From Ophiodon elongatus (Eukaryota > Chordata > Actinopteri > Perciformes > Hexagrammidae): a stretch of 64,000 nt of DNA. Shown here one piece after another: positions 1 to 10,103 of this stretch (the first letter of the stretch is position 1; each line of letters opens with the position of its first letter). Location of the stretch: contig JACSYO010000694.1 in NCBI GenBank assembly GCA_016806645.1, forward strand, positions 719,001 to 783,000. The letters are read 5' to 3'. Below the pieces are notes generated by a model. That model was given only the letters and a program-made list of their open reading frames with translations. It made no database searches and was not told the DNA's origin. Position numbers and translations under genes: made by a program.

Positions 1-432
1 ACAGACATATGAGGCATAAAATGCAGGTGCAGCTGCAGAGTTGCTATAATGAGTGTCTCATAATTCATTGGATCCACTGGTCTCCCAAAAGGTACTTATG
101 CTGAATATGAAATGAGTAATAATTTTGAGCATTACAGAGCGTGGCCAAAATTCCTGGGGCTGAAAAGTGACACAGTGTGCATGATCTGTGCGTTGCATCG
201 TGAGTTGTATGATGCAATTACAATAAAGATATTTATATCTATATTTATATAAGTATATTGGTGATATTTATATTAGTTTTTCCTTCAACTATTAATATGG
301 CTGATGAAAAAAAGAGATAACCCTACTCACATTGAAATAGATGATCATTGAGGCACACTGACTAATTTACATTTAATAATAGCTATTATTATTACTAATA
401 ACTGTGATCATGCAGTAACTATGGTAAAGACC

Positions 433-470
433 AACAATCTAATTCCTTTTTAAAAAGGAATTAGATTGTT
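433..470. repeat. Perfect 38-bp palindrome without spacer
   Basis: Two 19-nt arms (433-451 and 452-470) are exact reverse complements with no loop. The left arm begins aacaatctaattcc and the centre is ttttt/aaaaa. It could extrude as a cruciform or fold as an RNA hairpin in the gene A pre-mRNA. No flanking terminal repeats or target duplication are visible. Confidence 0.9.
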
Positions 471-1511
471 CTATGTGCCCCAATGTTTAGCTCCTGATAA
501 GAGCGAAGATATTAAATTATTGCACAATTCATACTGTGATATGAAAACAGTAATTACATGTAAATGATGTAGCCGTTGACATATAGGTTGTCTTTATTGT
601 TAATAATTATTTCAAATAACATTAAATCACATTTTAACTTGATAAACATTGACGTTTTAGGTTGTGTGAATCAGATTTTGAGTAAACTAGACCCCAATAA
701 GCACCAACAGTGAATGTTTTAAATATAACCTCTATACCAACTTTTTTATGATATGAAAGATCTGCATGGAAAACATATTTTTTAAAGTACATTCCTGCTA
801 CTAACTTACTTCCGTGCCATGTCCCACTGGCTTTCACCCCACAGGGTGGCACTCTAACGCCCTGCTATCCACGCCTGATCCCATCAGTCATGTCTATCAA
901 GTGCATCACTGCATGAAGAACGCATGATATGTGAAGTTTATTTGCATATTTGTACGAAAAGAGAGAGAATATATATTTCTTTTAACAAAAAATGTTTTGT
1001 GCCGTAGTGCTTCAATGTGTGCGCGCTCCGACTTTGTGTGTGCACATTCACAGAAGCGCGCAAGCCACCTCATTACACTCCGACACCTTGACTGACCTGT
1101 CACTCAATGCTACAAACATGACCTGACCTCGTGTTTCTGTTGCCAGCCACAAAATGTCACCTTGGTTTAGACTGCCGTCCCCTCACTGATGTGTAATAAG
1201 CGAAGGGGGAGGGCATGGGGAAGGGAGGCTAGGAACTAAGCCAAGCCTATTGGGCCACAGCATGTTAACCTGTCAACCCGTTTTTCTGCCTGACCGGCTA
1301 TGCCTCATTAAACCTAATGGAAACTGTCACTGTCACTCCCCCCGGCCAGCTGACTGTTAGAGACAGAAATGCAGGCAGAGCTGGAAAGTGTAAGAGAATA
1401 AAAGGTGAGAGTGAGTGAGAGGGAAAAGCAGAGTGAGAGAGTTGAAAAATGGATTAAAGTCAAGTCAAGTTAAAAATTGATGTATGAAATATAGAGTGAG
1501 AGTCAGGCGTG

Positions 1512-1536
1512 CAGAGAGAGAGAGAGAGAAAGAGAG
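1512..1536. repeat. (GA)n microsatellite
   Basis: A short purine-rich dinucleotide tract, GA repeated with one AA interruption, inside presumed intron of gene A. Confidence 0.85.
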
Positions 1537-2865
1537 ATATGACAATGGTAATGCACAGGACAACAAAATAAACCTATATAGTGGTAAAGAGTGATTGAAG
1601 ATGAAGGATGCGGATGGATAAGAGTGATGTATGGACCTAATAGCTATAGCAATGTTTCTCTTCATCGTCAACACGGTTGACTCTTAGGAGAGGATCTGTG
1701 TCCCAAGGCCACATTTCACCCGTCACTGCAGCTCCCACAGCCCAGCGTTGAGAAAAAATACAATATGTTGTTGTTTAATGTGATGTATTGTAGTAGCTGA
1801 GGGAGCAGTTTGTGTCTACAAGCAGTTTTAATGTTTGTTTTTTTTTGGGAGGGAGCAGAATATGACATACAATAAATTCCAGTTAATCATGACGTCAGAA
1901 AACCTGCTGAGAATATATAATATAGTAGAGCAGAATAGAATCAAATGGACCCTTAAAGCAGCCAAGTATAAAGGAGATGTTCTAATTTTGTATTTCAGAT
2001 ATGTATTGACTTTTGTAATGTTATAATTGCGGTAAACCTTGTATCAAACATCTAGGTGCCTAACGGCTTCGACACCATAATATATTTTTAAGTTGTCTAT
2101 TTGTATCAATGGTTGGATGTTTTCTTGGATCCACCGTGGCACCTATAAGACCTCTTTTGTAATTCTTTGCAGGATTTCCCCAAATTGCCAACCCTCATCC
2201 TTCCTGTCTGATCTTCCCCACTCTAATGTGGGCCTGTTAATGTGATGAAGGGCCATATAAACTTCACTTAACTAGGAGGAAAAGTGTGGAACAAACGTGT
2301 AAAAAATTCCCCTACTGGGTTTGCAAACCTTCATTTGTCACAAAACATACATCGTTCTGAGATGGCTGTATCTGCAAAGTGTTTGCCGCGGGCCAAATAA
2401 ATGGCAGACATACAGCAAAATATCAGTTGCCCTTTTAAAGAAAATGAGAAAGCAAGCAAGGCAGCAGTTTGTCTCTGCAAGCTGTTTTTAATGGATTTTT
2501 TGAAAACACTGGGAGCCTATGACTTTCGGGAGGTCGGGAAAACCTGCAGCACAACAGACAGTAGGCTTTGACTGCACTGCAGTAAATACATCAGAGGGTT
2601 TAGACTTCATGAGAATTAATGGTGATAAGGAAGCCATGAATTACATTGAATTGTGCAAGAAAGAAATAGAATTATACTTGTGATAACCTTCAAAGCATCT
2701 TTTTCACCTGAGGACTTCTCTAAACACAAAGAACTTGCAGTGCTCTTTACTTCACAAACAGAATTATTCTTATGCTATCTGCCTTCGTACTCCTCACTGT
2801 TTGAAGTAATTTGATCCATGCTTTATTACCATTGCTCGTCTGCCCTCCTTTTCTCATTCGTGCAG

Positions 2866-3175
2866 GTATGAGAGGGTCACTGATAACAAGGACGAAGACG
2901 ATGCAGCAGACGAGAGGAAGGAGAGCGGCTGCGTTGCCCAGTATCAGAGCACCACCCTCCGTGTCCTCACACACTTTGAGGCAGATACGGGAGAAGTTAG
3001 AGGAGCCGCGGACGAGGACGGCCCGGGCCAGCAGAGCTTCCTGCTGGGTAGTGACTGGCAGGTGGAGGTGACACAACTGGTCAAGGACTTTCTGAGGGTG
3101 GAGGTCCCGAAGGTTGCACAACTGCTGGAGGGCCAAGTTCTTATAGGAGTGAGCGCTGGAATCACCAAACTACAG
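2866..3175 (+). CDS. tmem132-like: Gene A exon: BIG-like domain segment
   Basis: The exon has 310 nt. The first base completes a codon begun upstream, followed by 103 codons ending TKLQ. An acidic run (TDNKDEDDAADERKE) precedes GCVAQYQSTTLRVLTHF and GSDWQVEVTQLVKDFLRVE, both typical TMEM132 segments. The acceptor is cgtgcag and the donor is CAG|gttgta, followed 6 nt later by a long TG repeat. A second in-frame donor (gtatgt) lies 3 nt downstream. In gene B the same coding stretch is split into two exons at the DWQ|V position. Confidence 0.92.
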
Positions 3176-3177
3176 GT

Positions 3178-3220
<43 letters not shown>

Positions 3221-6200
3221 GTGTGTGCGTGTGTGCGTGTGTGTGTGTGTGTATTTTGGTAGCCTAATAAGCAGACTGCATTGCCATTTCGTTTCACTTA
3301 TTTTTTTAGTCTGACATCATAGTCATGTTCATGTTCATGTAGCTGTTTCGTTTAGGTGGGGGAGTGACTTTGCCCCGACCAATCAGTAGTGAGTGACACA
3401 TCCGTCACGTTAACATAATTTCTAGTTGACACAAAAGCAACTAAACAACCTGCCATGTTAGTGGTAATTCATCTGTTGTCATTTGACTATGACACGGGAT
3501 GATGATGTCATCCTTAATCCTGCCTAGAATGCTCTCATTGGCTCGGCTGTGTTTCCATCTAAGGAAACAGCCAGCAAGTACTACTCAAAAAATATTTTTG
3601 TATTAGTATTTTGGGAAATAATAGATAATTCCTACAGAAAGATAATCTATCGCGATATAGTGATTTTGATTGAGAGTGTACCTTTTCCAGTTCATAACAC
3701 GATATTAAATGAAGAAAGAGGAGAAGCTCCACTAATAAATAGCTTTGCTCAAATGAGAAACATGTCTCTGAATTGGCTAGACAACAACAAAAAAGTCCCA
3801 TAAAAAGAGGCTACACATAGAGATAATGTGGAGTAAGACCCAACATGTTGGCTGTGGAAAGATAAAGGGTTACAAAAACAACTACATTGATTGCAGCATA
3901 GCACAAATACTTAAGCCTATCATGAGCTAACAGGGAAACGTGGTGTCATGGCACGTCTACTATAAGCTCGCACCTCTGCAGGAAGAGAAAGAGTGATAGA
4001 ACTCTCACTCCTTCTCTCCCTCCCCCTCCTTCACACACAACACTCAGACTCCTGTTTACGTTGTACTACAACCAGGTGCCTGCTTAGGATGACACATGTG
4101 CCCACCGCCACCGTAAACCAACATCAATCTGGCGTTTACAAGATGGCACAACACAGAACAACACATTGTTGAAGCAGTAGACTGGAATCATAATCTGCTT
4201 CTCTTCATTTATCAATAGAAGAGCTGTGTGCACTGCAGGGGTGGCTATATGTGTGTGAGATAGAGTGCTGTTTCACTGTTGGCCTGGGCACGCTTTAAAG
4301 GGAAGGAAAAGTCACTATAAAGATATGTGAAATCCACTTGTTTTCAGCCTGATACTGATGATATGGGGGAAAAAGAGAAACTGAAAATGTGTGCAAATTT
4401 TGATTGCTCGTTTTACTTCAAAGTTATCATGTGGTAGATTTACATCTTACTGATCTGTGAAGATGGTATATAGTGGAACGAAGGGGGAATGGCACTATGG
4501 GCCATTTAACAAACTGTATTTCAACACTTGTTGAAGCCTTAAATGCTCCATTTTCAGCACCAGATATAAATCCAGCCCTAATTTTGACACAGTCAGCTCA
4601 GACCGATTCACTAGTGTACTGTGTGCATGATTGCACTTCAGGGGTTGGATTAAATTATGCAGACCTTCAACAATATACTACATGTGTAAAGCTTCTAAGA
4701 TGTCATAAAGACTGGTTCAGAAAGGTTTTTAAATGCTTTTTAGGCTGAAACTACAAGTACATTTGAGGCTATAGTTTGCATTTGAAGGAAATGTAGGCAC
4801 TTTAGGAATGGCTGTGGACAAAAAGCCTGGGATTTCTTTCTTTTTGGATAAAGTATCTATCAAAAGTGATCCCATGATTCCTTCATTTCGGCCATGGTGT
4901 TTTCCACCCATTAGAGATATATCATAGTAATGAAGGAATAATGTCCTGTCATTTATTTTCTATAAAGAGCAGCTTGATCTAGCAGGTACACAGTGAATTA
5001 TAATTGCTGGTATACCTATAATATGTGGGTCTGAACGATTTGGAAAACATATCTAATTGGGATTATTTGGAGGGATATTGCAATGAAGGTATGATTTGGG
5101 ATATTAGAGAAGTCTGCATATGATGTGTAGGCCAGGACATCTTTGCTACATGACAACGTTTAATATAAATTGGTCTTTTGACTAACATTTCTCCTTTAAC
5201 AAATATTTTGGAAAATTCAAGGCCATTTGCAATTTTGATAAATGTTTTTTGATTAATTGTGCAGCTCCCTGAAATGCAAATTATGTAATTAACATAAAGG
5301 TTAATTGTACTGAATGCAGAAATTAGATGATATTTAATGTATTGTCTATGTAGTCAGGTGTCAGCTATGTTTTCAATCTAGTCTTTGGTATGCTGCTGAG
5401 GTGGTCTGTGGAAAGGATCAATCATTCTGAATGAAAACTTGCTCTTGAGTTAGCACAAAGCTTTTGGCTTAATCCAGAGAAATCATGTAAACACTTCTGG
5501 AAAAAGACAAAGAAAAGCATGAATTCAGCTCCATGAATCACTAGGGTGACTTATTCCAGTGGCTTTCCTTATTTTCCTGAAAACAACAAAAACCCAATTC
5601 AATATCACTATTTCCTGTGACCTTTGTTTACCCATATTTTTTGTGAAAGACAGCTGCACGCCTCCCTTGATTGGCTACTTCGAGGCAGGCTATTAGAAAT
5701 ACTGCAATATCCATGCAGGTAAACATTGGCCTTTTAGCAACATACAGAGTGGGCTGGGGCTGTTCCATGATCTGACTATAATAATCAGCAAATCACAAAT
5801 GACGTGTAAAAATAGAAAATATTTGTTTTGCATTTTTCGATATTTGGTCATATACTATTCAAACATTGCATAAGAGGAAATATGGAAAGAACAAAAACTA
5901 TATTCTGTTGTCCGAAACGGATTTAGCATTTTTTTGCATTTGTAAGTCCATTAGTAAATAGCTCAAAGGTCTTATAAGACCATGCTGTGGTGTAACATTT
6001 TCCAAAGCAAATACTTGTGTGCATTGTTGAATAGCATCCTACCATTCCAGCAGCCAGTGGTTTCCAATCATTTAGGTCCACTCTTGATAATATTGTGAGT
6101 ATACCGTCTCAATTTTAGTATAACCTTATTGTTGAGTGGTAATGCAGCTGCAAGTGTGGACTTATTTCGAAATTAATGATAGCCTTTTGTATGTTCACGT

Positions 6201-9200
6201 GCCGGTACAAGCAGATATGGATATTGTGAAAAGCATTATGTGAACTTGAGTGCTACTTCGAAAAAAAAAATGGAATTGATTTCTGCCTCAATCATCCAAG
6301 TACCAGTAATACAGCACCAGTTTTCCAAAGGCTTTGAATACATAAAATCTTAAGAGTTATATTTTTGATCAAACTGTTCTGAATTACAATGAAGGACTTG
6401 GATTTGACAATTAAATAAAAGCCAAGGATTTCAAAAGGCCATTGAGGTATTTAACGACTCCATAGTGACCATAGAATTGGTAATGTGATCATTAATGTAC
6501 TGGGCTGCAAGTTCGATGGTGTATCAGAAAAAAAGGAATTAATACTTTTTTTTTTACGTGTTACGGAGAGACTATTTGCATGCAAAACATATTTTGCCAT
6601 GAACCTTTGCAGAAGTATCAGTATGATGCGTCAGAGAGACATGGTCTGGCCAACGCCGGGTCGTTTGTAAGCTTGTTGGTTGCAAACAGGATTTTGTGGG
6701 GTCAGGTAGTGAAAGCTCTCTGAGATTTGGAGAGACATAATACAAGAGAAGACAGCTTTGAATAAAAAGAGGGAGGCCAGGCAGGGTTCTTTAATTGCTC
6801 TCTGGTGGTGGAATGAAGCAAACCTGTAAACTTGGGGACTGGTGTGAGGAAGGGTTGTGTCTGGGCATTACTGGTGGGGGAATATCACGACCATGGATGT
6901 AGGCCAAAGGCGGGACCTGCAATCTCTCTGTAATGGGTTTGAGGAGAGAGAGACAACATCTCTGAAAATGTAACAAAGGACTCTGATAAAGGGGAGGACA
7001 GGGGTCTGACCACTTCCACAGAATCAAGGAAGGGAGCCTTGACATCTCTAATAGGAGAGCAGGACAAAACCTGCACATTTGTTAGTGTGTAGTCTTGGTT
7101 AGGTTTAGGAAGATCTATTTCAGGGATGCAAAAGATGCTCCTGGCTTCTTGTGGAGAGTTCTGTAGGGGTTATAGATTACACTTCCTGGCATCTTTAGAG
7201 GAGAACGATTATTTATAAAGTTGGGAAACTTCTCCTGATAAGAGAAGGTGATACACGACTTCTTGAACTTTACACTTTGGCACTCGTTCATTTCCTTAGA
7301 TTTCAGTAGCTTAGATTCCTAGTGAGCAAAGCATGTAGCATCTTTTTAATTCAGCTCCATTTTATTTAACATCGAGCAACTCAGAAGCCAATCATTTTCT
7401 GATGAACATTTTGCGGCATTGCTTATTTTGCTTTCCTTTTATCTATAAAAAATAAAACCACTTTCAGACAATCAGTGTGCACGCCTATTAATTAGAGGGA
7501 AAGTCACCACCAGTCTGCCTGTTTAACCTTTGCACTCATCTCAGAGGTCAGGTTACATCGTATGCCCATGTTTAGAGACGGTGCCTAATATTCAAGGATA
7601 TCAGTTTCACTGTGTGGGAGGCAAAAGCGAAAATGAAAAGAGGTAAACCATATGGAGGAAAACAGGGGAAAGGGTCTGTACAAATGAGGCAGTGATAGGT
7701 GCTGACAGTTCATTATGGCTGGTAAATGCAGCCATGAGGGGGCGGCTGGAGGAGAGACTAAAGCCCTAATTGGAGTGGATGGGAGGGATTCTCATCTCAT
7801 AACAATAATCACAACTATTTACACGCTTACACCTCTGGCACCTCAGGGAGGCGGAGAATGTGTTAGTGAGGTATGGTTTATATGTGTGCATGTGAGGTTA
7901 GAGGTGTTTTCATGTATGTGTTCGTTTACAGTATATCACAATGTTTCTTTATCTATACAGAGTTCATGTGCATGTGGTCTCTATTACTAATTACAGTTTA
8001 GAAAACAAAGGCCCAATTTGGGCCATTTACATATATTTTTATTGACAGAGTACACAAACAAGTATAGGAAAACTAAAAGAAGGAAGTTGATTGAGTGAGC
8101 ACTTGCTGCCTTAGTACAGTACTTATGAGCCGTGTTGGAAGAAGCAAAGTGTAAAAATAATCTGCTCAAAGTAAAAGTTGTGCATTCAAAGTGTTCAAAG
8201 TCAACAACAGTGGCTGCTAAAAAAATTGCCTCTTTCCCTTCATTCACAGTAACAGTCATCTTGGATCTTAATGGACCATCATGAGTAGCAAGTGTTTCTG
8301 TGTGTTGCAGGTGCTGTCCCCTCTGACATCATCGGTCCTGGCTGAGAGGAGCATCAGGGTTCTAGACGATAAAGTGAGTGTTACAGAGCTGGGGGTGCAG
8401 TTGGTCTCTGGACTCTCTCTGTCCCTGCAGCTCAGCCCAGGCAGCAACAGGGCCATCGTCGCCACTGCAACCACACAGGAAGTCATCGAATCACTCAAAC
8501 AGGTACTACTCCACGGCCTCCAAATATCTTGCTGCTTTTTACATTAATAATCGTCCTTTAAAATTGCCACAACAGGATGGTCTTTACTGCATTAGCACTG
8601 TGCATTGTATTTGGCTTACAAGTTCAAGACTGAATCAGAGTTAATATTCAGTCTATGATATGTTTTGCAATTTTTCTTTTATAATTAATTCGCTCTTGAT
8701 ATAGTGAAGCCATTTCTTTGATTTGCATATACAACCACTGAACAGCACTGTTATTCCCATAATTAGAATTTCAAATGGAAAACGGCTTCTGTTTCTTCCC
8801 TTGGAGAGAAAAGAATATTTGGCTTTCAGGATAATAGTTTCATATCCAATTGTTTCTATGAGCCTTTCTACTGTAATTAAGGCTCACTTTTGCTTTCACC
8901 ATGTTCCTCTGTTTTATTATACAGTCATTCTTGTGCATCAGTTGAAATTGTGCAGATTACTGAGGCACAGTTATTTTTGCTTTCGTAATGATAACAATTT
9001 CTGTTTGTTTATTTTCTCAGGAGTCGCTTATCAGCGCTTGGCTCCAGTTCAGTGATGGATCCATGACTGCTCTAGACAACTACAACCCTGCCCATTTTAC
9101 CCTGACAGCCACCTCTTTGGATGAACAGGTGGTGAAGGTGCAGCGCAGCACAGCATGGAAATGGCCAATCATTGTTGCCAAGGGGGAGGGTCAGGGTTTG

Positions 9201-10103
9201 CTTGTGCGTGTTGAAATGAGCCCATTGGAGGTGTGCCAGAAGGGGAAACGACGCACTTTCTTAGCCACTGGAATGGCAAACGTACAGACAAGGTTTGGTC
9301 AGCCAGAGGAGCAATACAGACAACCAGGAGACCGGCGAACACGTCCTGATCCTCCATATTATGGCGGGTCTATCGCTGACGTGGAAACTGGGTTAATTAA
9401 CCGTGGAGCCACTACAATTAGGGGCCATGTCCCAGTGAGACCTAATGGAGGCCGTCTATCAGCGGACAGCGGGGCCAGGGTCCCAAATGAATTCTCTGAA
9501 TATCCAGGCCAGGCAGACCTGCCTCGTAGCCGCAGCACTGATGACGACTTGTTGCCATCTCGACGAGGCCTGACAGACCTGGAGATTGGTATGTATGCCC
9601 TGCTGGGAGTCTTCTGCCTGGCCATCCTGGTTTTTCTCATTAACTGCATCTCTTATGCATACAAGTACCGTAGCAAGCAGCTGTCCCTGGAGGCCCCAGA
9701 GGCAATGCCTCATGCCCACGACTGGGTTTGGCTGGGCCAAGACGAGGGGCTATGTCTGCAGCAACAGCAGCAGGACGAGCTGGGTGGTGCCCTAGAGGAG
9801 GGTAGTCAGTTACTGAACGGGGGCATTCAGCGTGGAAATATTGGTGTTGGAGGCTGTAGTTCGAGTGGGCGAGATCACAGGAATGAGTCCCTTAACTCAC
9901 CCACCACCAAGAGAAAGAGGGTGAAGTTCACCACCTTTTCCAATGTCAAGTCCAGTAATGGATGTCCTGTGCTCAGCCCTTTGGCACTAGTGCAGACCAG
10001 TGAGATAAAATGGGTATGTCCGGACATCGAGCTTGGGGACTCACAGGATCTTAGGAACTACATGGAAAAGCTTAATGAGAATGCAATTAAGAACACTGCG
10101 TAG
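2866..10103 (+). CDS. tmem132-like: TMEM132 family protein, gene A (3' part, three exons)
   Basis: This is the C-terminal part of a TMEM132 family single-pass type I membrane protein. The family is neural and adhesion-like, with an N-terminal cohesin-like region, tandem Ig/BIG-like domains, one TM helix and a cytoplasmic tail. Coding exons are 2866-3175, 8311-8502 and 9021-10103 (527 residues plus one split codon). They give in order an acidic segment and a CVAQYQS strand, a GSDWQVEVTQLV motif, an SLSLQLSPGSNRAI strand, LQFSDG, the TM helix GMYALLGVFCLAILVFLINC, HDWVWLG, KRKRVKFTTF and a final IKWVC...LRNYMEKL. All three match the family in order and phase. The 5' exons lie off the left edge. 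The PHAHDWVWLG, LLNGG and IKWVC/LRNYM signatures resemble mammalian TMEM132B/C/D. I could not separate these paralogues without an alignment. The gene converges on gene B. Confidence 0.93.
3176..8310 (+). other. Gene A intron (5,135 bp)
   Basis: The intron runs from CAG|gttgta to ttgcag|GTG and is phase 0 on both sides. The TG repeat at 3182-3252 occupies its first 80 bases. The rest is AT-rich unique sequence with no coding signal. Short open frames around 6791-7078 and 7715-7990 show no family resemblance and look like chance. I see no RNA gene. Confidence 0.85.
3182..3252. repeat. (TG)n microsatellite directly after a gene A splice donor
   Basis: About 71 bp of TG/GT repeat with several GC interruptions, starting 6 nt after the donor of exon 2866-3175. 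Gene B carries a TG tract at the homologous intron position. Confidence 0.95.
8311..8502 (+). CDS. tmem132-like: Gene A exon: conserved LGVQLV...LSLQLSPGSNRAI segment
   Basis: The exon has 192 nt (64 codons), phase 0 at both ends, from VLSPLTSSVLAERS to ESLKQ. The acceptor is tgtgttgcag and the donor is CAG|gtacta. It encodes beta strands of the third Ig/BIG-like domain of the ectodomain. It matches gene B exon 47332-47523 at 58 of 64 residues and 167 of 192 bases, far above the neighbouring exons. This suggests recent sequence exchange between the two genes. Confidence 0.94.
8503..9020 (+). other. Gene A last intron (518 bp)
   Basis: A phase 0 intron from CAG|gtacta to ttttctcag|GAG. It is AT-rich and unremarkable, with a typical polypyrimidine tract before the acceptor. 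Confidence 0.9.
9021..10103 (+). CDS. tmem132-like: Gene A terminal exon: stalk, TM helix and cytoplasmic tail
   Basis: The exon has 360 codons plus TAG at 10101-10103. Residues 1-90 (ESLISAWLQFSDG..., EVCQKGKR) close the last ectodomain module. Residues about 91-188 form a proline- and arginine-rich linker ending DLPRSRSTDDDLLPSRRG. The TM helix is at residues 190-213 (about 9588-9653), and the tail is about 147 residues. The tail has HDWVWLG, a five-Gln run, LLNGG, KRKRVKFTTF and the terminal SEIKWVCPDIELGDSQDLRN region. RVKF fits the RVxF class of PP1-docking motifs. FTTFSN fits the WAVE-complex interacting (WIRS) pattern. Both are motif matches only. An upstream in-frame ATG at 8988 is intronic and is not a start. 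Confidence 0.95.
   Translation, partial: ESLISAWLQFSDGSMTALDNYNPAHFTLTATSLDEQVVKVQRSTAWKWPIIVAKGEGQGLLVRVEMSPLEVCQKGKRRTFLATGMANVQTRFGQPEEQYRQPGDRRTRPDPPYYGGSIADVETGLINRGATTIRGHVPVRPNGGRLSADSGARVPNEFSEYPGQADLPRSRSTDDDLLPSRRGLTDLEIGMYALLGVFCLAILVFLINCISYAYKYRSKQLSLEAPEAMPHAHDWVWLGQDEGLCLQQQQQDELGGALEEGSQLLNGGIQRGNIGVGGCSSSGRDHRNESLNSPTTKRKRVKFTTFSNVKSSNGCPVLSPLALVQTSEIKWVCPDIELGDSQDLRNYMEKLNENAIKNTA

Larger units (their letters stand above)
1..2865 (+). other. Non-coding left edge, presumed intron of TMEM132 gene A
   Basis: No exon is supported here. By homology with gene B, the next upstream exon of gene A should be about 209 nt and encode the stretch ending in a KGWRVP-type motif. No such sequence is present, so the intron probably runs past the left edge. 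The interval ends in a clear acceptor (cgtgcag at 2859-2865). It holds a perfect 38-bp palindrome at 433-470, a short GA repeat at 1512-1536 and AT-rich sequence. The intron assignment is an inference from the exon that follows. Confidence 0.6.

Noticed and set aside
2944..3297. 117-residue open frame on the - strand
   Set aside because: It is the reverse-strand shadow of gene A exon 2866-3175 plus the TG repeat.
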